The position numbers and the translations under genes are program-made. Below the pieces are notes generated by a model. The model did not search any database. It was not told the DNA's origin and worked only from the letters and a program-made list of their open reading frames with translations. DNA of 64,000 nt from contig NC_057371.1 of NCBI RefSeq assembly GCF_016906535.1, positions 930,001 to 994,000 of the forward strand. The letters are read 5' to 3'. Of this stretch, positions 13,367 through 23,264 are shown piece after piece. The stretch comes from Rhizoctonia solani. Lineage: Eukaryota; Basidiomycota; Agaricomycetes; Cantharellales; Ceratobasidiaceae. Numbering within the stretch: position 1 is the stretch's first letter; each line of letters begins with the position of its first letter.

Positions 13367-14712
13367 ATGGCAACCCGTTCCCGGAGCACCGCTTGTCCCC
13401 AATCCCTCTTGATCAAGGAGAGCTGGGACCCTCTCTTCCGGCAACCGCCGATGAGTCAGGGAGCCTTGAACCAGAGGTTATGGGGAAATATCCCTCAGCC
13501 GTGCAATCTCCCTCCTCCTGGGATTGCAAAACCAAGTCATCCGGCTCGAGCGGGAACTCGAGGAAATCAAGGAAGTCAACAAGGAAGCCCGAGACTGGAT
13601 GGGAGCAGACCAAACCCTCACTCGCATCGAGGCTAATGGGCCCCAACCACACACCAGAAGACCGGAAACCACCGGCAATTGAAGCCACGCCCAGGCCCCT
13701 ATCCAAAGCCGACCTCCTCCAGCGCCTAGTGCGCCCCTCATTGCCTGGGCTAACCCCACCAAGCCTCCCATCACCTTTGCCCAACCAACCCCTGTCCGGG
13801 CCCCCCCACGAGTCCAAAACTCCCGCTCCATCTTCGCCTATCAGGCTCCGCTCCCCGTTGCCCCTCCACCAGCGGCTCCAGTAGCCGCATACCAAGCCCC
13901 CGTCAAGGTAGATCACCCTGACGCCTATACGGGGAAAATCGGGAATGAGTCACGACAATGGCTCACAAGAATGATGGCATGGGTCCGCCTTAACCAGCGC
14001 ATGTTCCCAACAGACCAGGAGGTACTCTCATTCCTCCTAATGAACATGAAGGATGCAGCAGGAGCATGGGCGCACCCTCACCTCGACCAACTAGGGTCCC
14101 ATAGGGCCATCATCCAAACGGTGGAGGACTTCAGAGGGAATTCCTGGCTGCATTTGGGAACCCAGACGCCACAAGGGCCGCGGAGCGGCAAATCACCTAC
14201 CTCACTCAGACAGGCACCTGTGCTGAGTACATTACAAAGTTTAGGACCATTGCCATGGACCTAGACTGGAACGACGCCGCCCTTTGTGGGCAATTCGCAC
14301 GTGGCCTCCACTGGGAGGTCAGCCGCCTCATCGCCACCCGAGGCGGCGCCCCACTACCCTCCTGGAGCTGCAGAACGCAGCCCTGGTCATCAACAACGCC
14401 CTCCGCGAGGAGCGTGCCAGCCACCTGCCTAAGGGTAGTAAGTCTGGAACTTCCTCCACCCCCAATAGGGGGGCAAGTACCGGCCAACAGGCCACAAGAC
14501 CAGGGCGCCTCTCCAGTGACCCAACTTTGTCTCCGAGGAGGAGCGAAACCGCCGCAGGGCTGAAGGCCTCTGCATCAAATGCGGTAAGGCGGGCCATAAA
14601 TTTGCGGAATGCCGCACTGGCTGGAAAGCCACGCCAAGGAAGACGGTGTTAAGAAGGAAGCCGCCAAAATTGGCAAAGAGTCTGGACTCAAATCAGGAAA
14701 AGACTAAGGGTA
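13367..14712 (+). pseudogene. Gypsy1 gag, frame-broken
   Basis: Gag packages the element RNA in a cytoplasmic particle. Pieces in all three frames align in order with the intact Gypsy2 gag. There is an N-terminal leucine-rich coiled stretch near 13484-13600, and a capsid region near 13930-14330 (a W-L-x-R-M-M-x-W segment and an AAGAWAHP-like segment). A CCHC zinc knuckle lies at about 14577-14620 (CIKCGKAGHKFAEC). At least three frame changes separate these parts. The true start is not settled. Confidence 0.8.
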
Positions 14713-14739
14713 CCTGCTGCCGCGCGCAAGGACCCCAAG

Positions 14740-17700
14740 GACTCTGGCTTAGTATTGGAATTTTGTAATATATCGCAATCACATAGAAATAAACCCCTTT
14801 TCACAATTCCAATCAAACCAGAGAAGCAAGCGGAAACACTAGAAGTCCTGATAGATTCAGGCGCTACCTCATCATTCCTCCACCCTCGCACAGCGGAACT
14901 ACTCCGCCTTCCCTTGATAGATCTCCCACAACCCCGCATCGTTACTATGCTCAATGGGTCGAGCCCACAGGCTGGCAAGATTTGGAAGAAGGCCAATCTA
15001 TCCTTCCTATTTGATGGCAAGCGTATGACAGAAACTTTCTTAATCTGTAACACCGGATCACACGCTGCCATCCTAGGAATCAAATGGCTGGAAACCCATA
15101 ATCCTGAAATCAACTGGAACCAACGTACCCTCTCCTTTCCCCATGCGCAACCAGCACGTAGCCATCGCCGAAGAAGAGGAAGCAGACAAGAACCCCCTTG
15201 AAGGAGTACCCCCGAGTACCATCAATATGCCAAGGTATTTGGGGAAGAAGAATTCAACAAGCTTCCCCCTCATCGGCACTACGATATTGGAATCGAACTA
15301 ACGGAAGAAGGCCCTTTGAACTTGCCCCTCTATAGCATGACCGACGCTGAATCCGCCACGCTCAAGGATTGGCTCAGGGACGAGCTCAAGGCCGGAAAGA
15401 TACGCCCCAGTAAATCTTCCATCAGTTCCCCTGTCATGTTTGTACCAAAAAAGGATGGTTCCCGCCAATTGGTTGTCGACTACCGTCGCCTTAATAACCG
15501 GACCAAGAAAATGTCTACCCGTTACCCCGTCCTGATGACTTGATGGCCCAACTCCGCGGCGCCAAGGTCTTCACCAAACTGGACCTACGATGGGGTTACA
15601 ATAACGTCCGGGTTAAAGAAGGTGACGAATGGAAAACGGCCTTTCGCACTAAATACGGCTTATACAAGTCCCTGGTTATGACCTTTGGTTTGACAAATGC
15701 CCCGCCGCTTTCCAGCACTTCATGAACGAGTTGTTCAAGGACTTACTGGATGTATGCGTCATCATATACTTAGATGACATCCTGATTTACTCCAAGGATG
15801 ACGCATCCCACACTCAGCATGTTCATGAGGTCCTACAGCGCTTACTGGAAAACCAATTGTTTTGCAAGGCTTCAAAATGCACATTCCATGTGACTTCCGT
15901 AGAATACCTGGGAATCATTGTCTCGGATAAAGGCTTTAGCCTGGACAAGCTCAAAATCCAGGCGGTACGAGAGTGGCCAGTTCCATCAAAGGTCAAAGAA
16001 GTCCAGTCATTCCTAGGTTTTGCCAATTTTCTTCAAAGGTTTGTTGCCAACTTTAGTCACATAGCCCAACCCCTGCACAACCTAGTAAAAAAGGATACAC
16101 CCTGGAAATGGGGCACCAAGGAACAAGAGGCCTTCCAGAACCTGAAGAATGCTATCACCAGTGCCCCAGTACTGCCATGCCGACCCCACCAAACCTTACT
16201 TCCTAGAAACGGATGCGTCCGGCGCAGCATTAGGCTCCATACTGAGCCAACGCCAGGAAGACGGTCGCTTACACCCCCTGGGATTCTTGTCGGAATCGTT
16301 CAAAGGTGCCGAACAAAACTACGACACCCACGATAAAGAACTCCTTGCAATCATCCGTTCCTTTGAATATTGGCGAATCTTCCTGGAAGGAACAACCCAC
16401 CCTATCACAGTGTTCACCGACCACAGGAACCTTGAGTATTGGAAAGAATCTAGGACCTTCAACCGTCGTCATGCCAGGTGGCACCTCTTGTTAGCAGGAT
16501 ATAATTTCCAAATAGTCTATCGCCCTGGTAAACAGTCCGGCAAACCGGATGCATTATCCCGCCGCGCCGACCACGCTGATATCCCACCTGCTGACCAGAC
16601 CATGCTTCCCAACCCTGTCTTCGCCAACGTTGCACTAGTCACACCGGAAAAGGAACTACAACGCCGCATTGAGTCAAGCCTAGACCAAGATGAGTCCCTG
16701 GAAGAGATCCTACAGTTCCTACAGAACGAATCCAAGGCCCCGCCCTCCATTAAACGCGCGTTCAAAGACTATGAGATGGAGGCCGGCCTACTATTTTACC
16801 AAGGACGGATTGTGGTACCTGATGTAGGGACCCTACGAACGGACCTGCTGCGAATCTTCACGATAGCCCATTGGCTGGCCATCCAGGCAGGCAGCGGACC
16901 CTAGAATTGATATCCAGGAATTACTACTGGCCCGGTATCCGTGCTGACACATACTGGCACGTGGATTCATGCGAAATCTGCCAACGGATCCGAAAACCTA
17001 AGTACGCGTCCATCCCACCACAACCCCTGGAACTACCATCACGCCCTTGGCAACACGTATCTACGACATGATAGTAGATCTACCAAAGGACGGAAGCAAC
17101 GATTCTATACTGGTCATTGTGGACAGCTTCACCAAATATGTTATCCTGGTGGAGTGTTCCAAGAAGCTCAAAGCCCCGGAATTGGCGGACCTGTTCTTGC
17201 GCCATGTGTGGAAACGTTACGGCATGCCAGAAAAAACGGTATCAGATCGAGGACGAGTCTTTAATAACAAATTCCTAAAAGCTCTGTACCAACGCCTAGG
17301 GATAGACCCCCATTTTTCCTCGGCCTACCATCCTCAAAGTGACGGTCAAACGGAACGCGTGAACCCTACGGTCGAACACTTCCTAAGGGCTTACTCGGGG
17401 GTAAATCAGAAAGATTGGGTCAGATGGTTACCGATGGCGGAATTTGCCTACAACAACGCGGTACATAGTTCAACAGGCAAATCCCCGTTCAAGGCGCTAT
17501 ATGGCTGGGAACCTTCCTTAACCCCAAGTAACGTCCCAACAGACGTCCCGGAGGCAGACGACTTGGCAACGCAGATGGAATCTCAATGGCGGGAAATAGG
17601 GGCGGCACTCCGGCAATCAAAAACACGCATGATAGCTGGAGAAACAGGAGAACCACTCAAATTTGAAGTTGGGGAAGAGGCCTGGTTAGATGCTAAGAAT

Positions 17701-18129
17701 GTGAAGCTAAAAACCCTGAGCCCCAAGCTAACGGAGCAACGCCTGGGCCCCTTCAAAGTAACTGAGAAGATCTCCAATTGCGCCTACCGCCTCAGACTCC
17801 CACCAACCATGAGGATCCACGACGTCTTTTACGTAGGACTACTGTCCAAAGTAAAGAGGGATGACAAACGAGCTTTTGAGAACCGTCCCCCACCAGTCAC
17901 CATAGATGGGGAAGAAGAATACAAGGTCGAGGGAATTACGGACATGGAGGAAAGAAATGGGAAATGGTTTTTTAGGGTGAAATGGAAGGGCTACGGATCA
18001 GAGGAAAACACCTGGGAACCAAGGGAAAACCTCAAAAATGCCGAAAAAATCCTAAAAAATTTTGAGAAGGAAATGAAAAAGAAGGCCCTCGGCGCTGCCA
18101 AGGCCCTTAGAGGGGGGGCAGTGTCGTAG
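14740..18129 (+). pseudogene. Gypsy1 pol: protease, RT, RNase H, integrase, chromodomain; frame-broken
   Basis: Order of domains: aspartic protease (IDSGATSSF near 14850); reverse transcriptase ([12 protein letters not shown] near 15575, YLDDILIYS near 15766); RNase H (ETDASGAALGSIL near 16210); integrase with the C-x2-C of its zinc domain (near 16970), a DMIVDLP aspartate (about 17070), SDRGRVFNNKF (about 17240) and the glutamate in VEHFLR; GPY/F-type module; chromodomain (about 17925-18040, FFRVKWKGYGSEENTWEP). Frames break near 15199, 15535, 15722, 16150-16336, 16870 and 17047; several look like single-base losses. The last frame, 17047-18129 (360 codons), is open and ends a few bases into the 3' LTR. 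Confidence 0.9.
18107..18121 (+). other. Gypsy1 polypurine tract
   Basis: A run AGAGGGGGGGCAG directly abuts the 3' LTR. It is the expected primer site for plus-strand DNA synthesis, and comparable tracts adjoin the other elements here. Confidence 0.8.
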
Positions 18130-18701
18130 ACACAGTCGATACCAGGGAATTTATTCCATTTTCTCGAATTTAAACGAAGTAGAACGGACGACATTTTCAA
18201 TCACGTGATCTCGGCGCTTACATCATACGCTAGGCGCCGAGCCACGTCCCCCTCCGCGCTTAGTCAGCATACATAGCCACCTCCACCTGATGACATCACT
18301 ATGACACGTCAGTAACACGTATGCATGAGTAAGGCCAACTGCGGAACGGGGTTCTTATTTGATACGGTATTGCATATAAATGTATTTGTAATTAGTTAGC
18401 TCTGTAATATATAAGGAGGCCAACCAACCATGGTAACACCCAGGTCGATTACCTCTTGTTGCATCTCCACTACTGTACGAGGGCCTTAAGCCCAGTAAAC
18501 CACTTAGCTACTTAGTCCACACCGCCTTAAGGCTTTCTTGCTGTAGTTACATAGCTGGTCATCGCCCTTACGGCCTTGGTCATCGTAGTATAGCTGGTCG
18601 TCGCCGTAGGATAGCTTGCCGCCGCCTTACGCGGTTCTCTACTTAGATACATCCGGCCGCAAGCGCCTTCCTCCTCGACGTCCTTACAGACGTCTAGGAC
18701 A
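18122..18701 (+). repeat. Gypsy1 3' LTR (family A)
   Basis: 580 bp, nearly identical to 12296-12876. Differences include a lost C in a CCC run, a GCG loss, a 2-bp TA gain and several C/T or G/A changes. Confidence 0.94.
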
Positions 18702-18708
18702 GGGGGCT

Positions 18709-19268
18709 TGTTATAACCTCCTTACTGATACCATTAGATTCCTACGTTTTTTCTATTATTTTTAGTATTTTTTACGAACTCAATATCTTCTGTTTTTCGA
18801 TCACGTGATCTCGGCGCTTAATATGCCAAGATGCCGCGCCGAGATGCCGTGTCAAGGGCGCTTAGAAGAAATCCACGCTTCTGCGCAGCCCGCAGCACGC
18901 TTCCCTTTTCACATGGACTCTTCTTTTCTCACGCGCACAGACCATGTAGATAGTATGCGCTTGTCTATATATACAGCAGGGAAATTGCTTGGAGACCCCA
19001 AGTCGATTTTACCTTGTCTCATACCATTGAGGAGGAACATTCCCAGCCAGCTAAGTAGCCGGCCCCCGGTAGTTCAGAAGTTAACCCCACTTATTACACT
19101 CACCACACCTCCTGGGCTAAGCCCCCTCCGTCGATAGATAGTAGAACGTTGCCTTACGCAACCAGTAGTTTAGCCTTAGATACAGTAGATTAGATAAGCA
19201 GTGTTGTAGTAGTTACGGCCTTAAGTGCCCGCCACTAGCGAGTACCCACATTACAGTGGTGTACAACA
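18709..19268 (-). repeat. Solo LTR, family B, inserted into a B LTR
   Basis: 560 bp, reverse orientation, TSD GGGCT on both sides (18704-18708, 19269-19273). The host sequence is another B LTR. It carries the 21-bp ATCACGTGATC...GGCGCTTA string at 18800-18820. Confidence 0.9.
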
Positions 19269-20155
19269 GGGCTGGCTACTTAGCTGGCTTGCTACCTTCT
19301 CTAATGAGTAAGAGACAAGGTAAAATCAACTTGGTGTTCCCAAGCAATTTTCCTGCTGTATATATAGACAGGGGCATACTATCTACATGGTCTGTGTGCG
19401 TGAGAAAGGAAGTACATAATGGAAATAAAAAGCATGCTGCAGGCTGCGCAGAAGTGTGGATTTCTCCTAAGCACCCTTGGCACGGCATCTCAGCACAGCA
19501 TCTTGGCATAATAAGCGCCAAGGTCACGTGATAAAAAGCATGAGATATTGAGCTTGTAAAAAATAGTAAAAATAACAGAAAAATCGTCCAAATCCAGTGG
19601 TGTAGGTAAGGAGGTTGTAACACTAAGTCATGAGCGCTTAGAGTAATGACAGTTCTGACTGCATATATGTGAGTAAATGCGGCCTTCTAAAGACTGTGGA
19701 ATATCCTATTAGTAGGTGGCTTGGTCAGGAGACATGCCAGCAAGGCATGGGTCATGACACCTGCTGTCTTTACAGCATAGTGCACTTTACTTATATTGGT
19801 CTTGTCCACCCCTTGTCTGGCAATTGCCTTTGAGCATTGTTAGGTCCTACTAGTTGATAAGTCCTATACTAGGCAATAACTAGTTAGGTTCCTCTCTGGT
19901 AGTTGTCAGCTCTGACAGGCATGACATGATTTTTTACTATTTGCTACCTTTTTCTGAGACAGTTTCCTTTTTTGGTAAATTTATATGTCATCAAGGTCAA
20001 GTGATACATTTGATATATGATGTGAAATTGTAAAGACTCATGCTTTGTTGTTGTTTTTGATGTGGCTTTTCTCATGTACATAAGCAGGGTCAAGCCACTG
20101 CTAACCAGCAAGGTTTGACCTCTTTGTTGTCAATCCATCTCCAGCTTACACCTAC

Positions 20156-20328
20156 TGTTGTAAACATGGTCAAATGGACCAGCACAAGTGGTTGCATGCT
20201 GGCTCAAGCCCAAATTGGGGGGTAGCAGGTGTAATCATGGGTTGTCAGCAAAGGACTAATAGGGCTCTATGGCTTAGTGGTCAAGCTGGTTCAATTCCAG
20301 CTAGTTCTATTTCTCTCTATTGATGACA
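20156..20328 (+). repeat. Family I element (173 bp) with tRNA-like core, inserted in H
   Basis: Begins TGTTGTAAACATGG and ends GATGACA, flanked by CCTAC and CCTAT. The core has TGGCTTAGTGG, which fits a Pol III A box, then GGTTCAATTCC, a perfect B box inside a 5-bp GCTGG/CCAGC stem. Only 7 nt separate the two boxes, so there is no anticodon arm. Other copies: 37228-37400 (reverse) and 42324-42496. Confidence 0.75.
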
Positions 20329-20938
20329 CCTATCCTTAGCCCAGGCCCCTAGTTGGCCATTAGTGCTCATTACTTAACAACCATTAACCCAGGCCTTAGT
20401 AGCCCTTGTTGTAGACATACTTGATACCACAGAAATTTATTCCAAATTTCTCAAATTTAAACAAAGCCAAATGGACAACATTTCCAATCACATGACTTTG
20501 GCACTTATGTCATACCCTAAGTGCCTTGCCTTGTCCCCCTCCATGATTAGTCAGCAACATAGCCACCTCCACCTTGATGACATCACAGGTGACATGTATG
20601 CATGAGTAGGCCAACTGGAGCAGGGTTCTTATTTGATACAGTATTGGATATAATGTATTGTAAATAGCTCTATCTCAGAATATAAGGAGGGCAATCAACC
20701 ATGGCAATCCCCAGGTCAATTACCTCTTGTTGCATCACCTTTTGTACACAGGGCCTTACAGCCCAGGTTTTTACTAAGTTACTCAGTAGATACATTGTCT
20801 CCACTGCCTTAAGCAGCCTTGCCAATGTAGTTAGGTAGCTCATTGTTGCCTTAAGCAACTTAGTCACCATAGTATAGTTGGTCATTGCTGTAGTTTAGTC
20901 CCTTGTTGCCTTATCCAACTTATCCTTTTGTCATGAGC

Positions 20939-21379
20939 CACACCCCTATTGTGCCCTTTATTCACATACCAGGGCACTCATGGTACACACTACGGCCACT
21001 GGAAACACGGATATGCTTGCACTTATGCACTCAGAACCTCCAGGTTCCCACATATAAGAGACTTATGGTCAATATGGCTGGACTTAATGACATTCTCTAA
21101 GTCCAGGTCACATGACCTCCCCCCCTCCAGCCCTTTATCAAATACTATACTAAACTACTACAGATTTGAGGTGGGGGGGGGGATGACTAATCTCTTCTAT
21201 AATAATATATTATTCAGACCTTGCCTGCAGGCCTTAACATTGGCCTGCAGCAAGGGGGACAGGGGGAGTGCAATGTCCCCCAGCAACATATATTATTCAT
21301 ATATCATTGTGCATCATATATACTATATATATCTTTGACAGTGGATATATATGGTAATAACCCTTCCAGATATGGGTTA
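20939..21379 (+). repeat. Gypsy3 5' LTR (family C), last bases lost
   Basis: Colinear with 35188-35585 plus 37041-37095. The expected final TGACA is missing where a reverse B LTR begins at 21380. Confidence 0.8.
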
Positions 21380-22465
21380 TGTTACACTCCCTTAAATATA
21401 TACCATTAGAATTTTCTCTTTTTTCTGATATCTTTAGTATTTTTTACAGTGTGTAGACACACTTGATACCAGGGAATTTATTCCCATTTCTCAAATTTAA
21501 ACAAAGACAAATGGACTAGATTTTTGATCATGTGACATTGGCGCTTATATCATGCTAAGCGCTGAGCCACGTCCCCATCTGCGCTTAAATCAGCATATGT
21601 AGCCACCTCCACCTATGACATCATCATGACATGTCAGTGACACATATGCATGAGTAAGGCCAACTGCAGAGCAGGGTTCTTATTGGTTATGATATTGCAT
21701 ATTGTGTATTGTAAATAGTTCTCTCCTGTAATATAAGGAGGCCAACCAACCATGGTAACACCCAGGTCAATTACCTCTTGTTGCATCCCACTAAGTGTAC
21801 AAGGCCTTACAGCCAGTAATTACTAAGTAGCTACATACCTAGTTAGTCCACACCACCTTAAGCAGCTTCATCACTGTGCTTAGATAGCTTGTTGTTGCCT
21901 TAGGCAGACTTGTTGTTGTAGGATAGCCTTGTTGTTGTAGTTAGGACCCTTGTTGCCTTAAGCAACTCTCTCTTACTGTAACCCACAGCCACAAGCGCCA
22001 CCCCCTCAATGTCCTACCAGACATCTAGGACATACAGACTCTATATCTTTAGTTTTCCAATCACATGATCTCAGCACCTATATGCCAAGATGCCATGCCA
22101 AGATGCTGTGCCAAGGGCACTTAGGAGAAATCCATGCTTCTGTGCAGCCTGCAGCATGCTTCTCTTTTCAAATGTAGTCTTCCTTTCTCACACACACAGA
22201 CTGCTCTGTAGATTCCCATGTTATATAAACAGCAGGAAAATTGCTTGGAGACTCCAAGTCAATTTTACCTTGTCTCTTATTCACAAGACAGCTTATCAGA
22301 AGCCAGCTAAGTAGCTTGGCTGCCAGTAGTATTACACTACCCCCCTTACTCACTCATCACACCTCCCAGGCCTAAGGCCCCTTTGCTGACAGTGGTTAGT
22401 AGTAGAGCACCTTAAGCGCTATTAGATACAGTAGTATAGCCTAGTAGATTGTCAGCACTGTTCTT
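21380..22465 (-). repeat. Truncated solo LTR, family B, carrying an A LTR
   Basis: The reverse B LTR begins TGTTACACTCCC at 21380, is split by the A LTR 21450-22032, resumes at about 22038 and stops abruptly at a D LTR (22466). The last about 70 bp of B are missing. Confidence 0.8.
21450..22032 (+). repeat. Solo LTR, family A, nested in B
   Basis: 583 bp, with TSD TACAG on both sides (21445-21449, 22033-22037). Confidence 0.9.
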
Positions 22466-22692
22466 GTTAAGAGTTGTGTAAGTACAGGAGTAAGAAATTA
22501 CTATACACAAAATGTATATGAGAATAACTAAGAACTAGTATTAAGAATCAGAATATATGCACAGAATATATGCACAATATAGGCTAGGTTATCAGGAGTA
22601 ACAACTCCTAACAAATAGTCTAGCAACTATCAAGTGCAGGTGGTTGGTTATGTATAGTACCTTAGACTAATGTTTACTTAAGTCTAAGTGAC

Positions 22693-23253
22693 TGTTGTAC
22701 GCCAACTGTAAGGTTGGGTACACGCTAGTGGGCGGGCACTTGAGGCCGTACTACTACACTTGCTTATGTGAACTGACTATCTAAGGCTATACTAATACCG
22801 CTTAAGGCAGCCTACTGCTTCTATACTACTGCAAGGGGGCCTTAGGCCTGGGAGGTGTGGTAGGTAAAATATAAGTGGTAAGTGATTAATGCTACTGGGA
22901 GCTGGCTACTTAGCTGGCTAACTACCTTCTCTAATGAGTAAGAGACAAGGTAAAATCAACTTGGGGTCTCCAAGCAAATTTCCTGCTGTATATATAGACA
23001 AACAGAAGTATGTACATGGTCAAAGCATGTGGGAAAGGAAGAGTCCATGTGAAAAAGGAAGTGTGCTGCGGGCTGCACAGAAGCGTGGATTTCTCCTAAG
23101 CGCCCTTGGCACAGCATCTTGGCGCGGCATCTCGGCATAATAAGCGCCGAGATCACGTGATTGAAAAAGTAAAGATATCAAGTTTGTAAAAAAATACTAA
23201 AAATATCAGAAAATCCAGGCAAATCTAGTGGTATAAGTTAGGAGGTTATAACA
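22693..23253 (-). repeat. Gypsy2 3' LTR (family B)
   Basis: 561 bp. On the plus strand it begins TGTTGTACGCC and ends TTATAACA. Confidence 0.93.
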
Positions 23254-23264
23254 TTGCCCCCCCC

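Larger units (their letters stand above)
12296..18701 (+). mobile_element. Gypsy1: full-length Ty3/gypsy chromovirus (LTR family A)
   Basis: 6,406 bp with two LTRs of 581 and 580 bp, TSD GGGGG on both sides (12291-12295, 18702-18706), and a purine-rich tract just before the 3' LTR. Gag and pol are both recognisable, with a C-terminal chromodomain, which defines a chromovirus. The LTRs differ at only about eight places, so insertion is recent, but the coding frames carry many 1-nt shifts. The copy is CpG-rich, unlike most LTRs around it. Confidence 0.95.
12087..19622 (+). repeat. Solo LTR, family B, carrying Gypsy1 and another B LTR
   Basis: Own sequence is 12087-12295 plus 19269-19622, together about 560 bp. 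TSD CTAAG at 12082-12086 and 19623-19627. Two later insertions lie 7 bp apart inside it: Gypsy1 (12296-18701) and a reverse B LTR (18709-19268). Confidence 0.9.
11789..19759 (-). repeat. Solo LTR, family C, interrupted by a B LTR
   Basis: Own sequence is 11789-12086 and 19628-19759, with TSD CCTGC on both sides (11784-11788, 19760-19764). The uninterrupted form is present at 42750-43176. It starts TGTCATAACCC and ends GGGTCATGACA. Confidence 0.88.
9698..19917 (+). repeat. Solo LTR, family G, interrupted by three insertions
   Basis: Flanked by the TSD GGCAT (9693-9697, 19918-19922) inside H. Its own sequence is 9698-9921, 10507-10518, 11671-11788 and 19765-19917, colinear with the uninterrupted G LTR at 57161-57695. 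Insertions are A (9922-10501), A (10519-11665) and C (11789-19759). Confidence 0.88.

Noticed and set aside
13413..13916. Long minus-strand open frames across Gypsy1 gag
   Set aside because: They are antisense shadows of the GC-rich gag region; the plus strand carries the gag motifs in order.
20250..20310. Possible tRNA gene in the I element
   Set aside because: A-box-like and B-box-like motifs are present, but no anticodon arm fits in the 7-nt gap and the acceptor strands do not pair.
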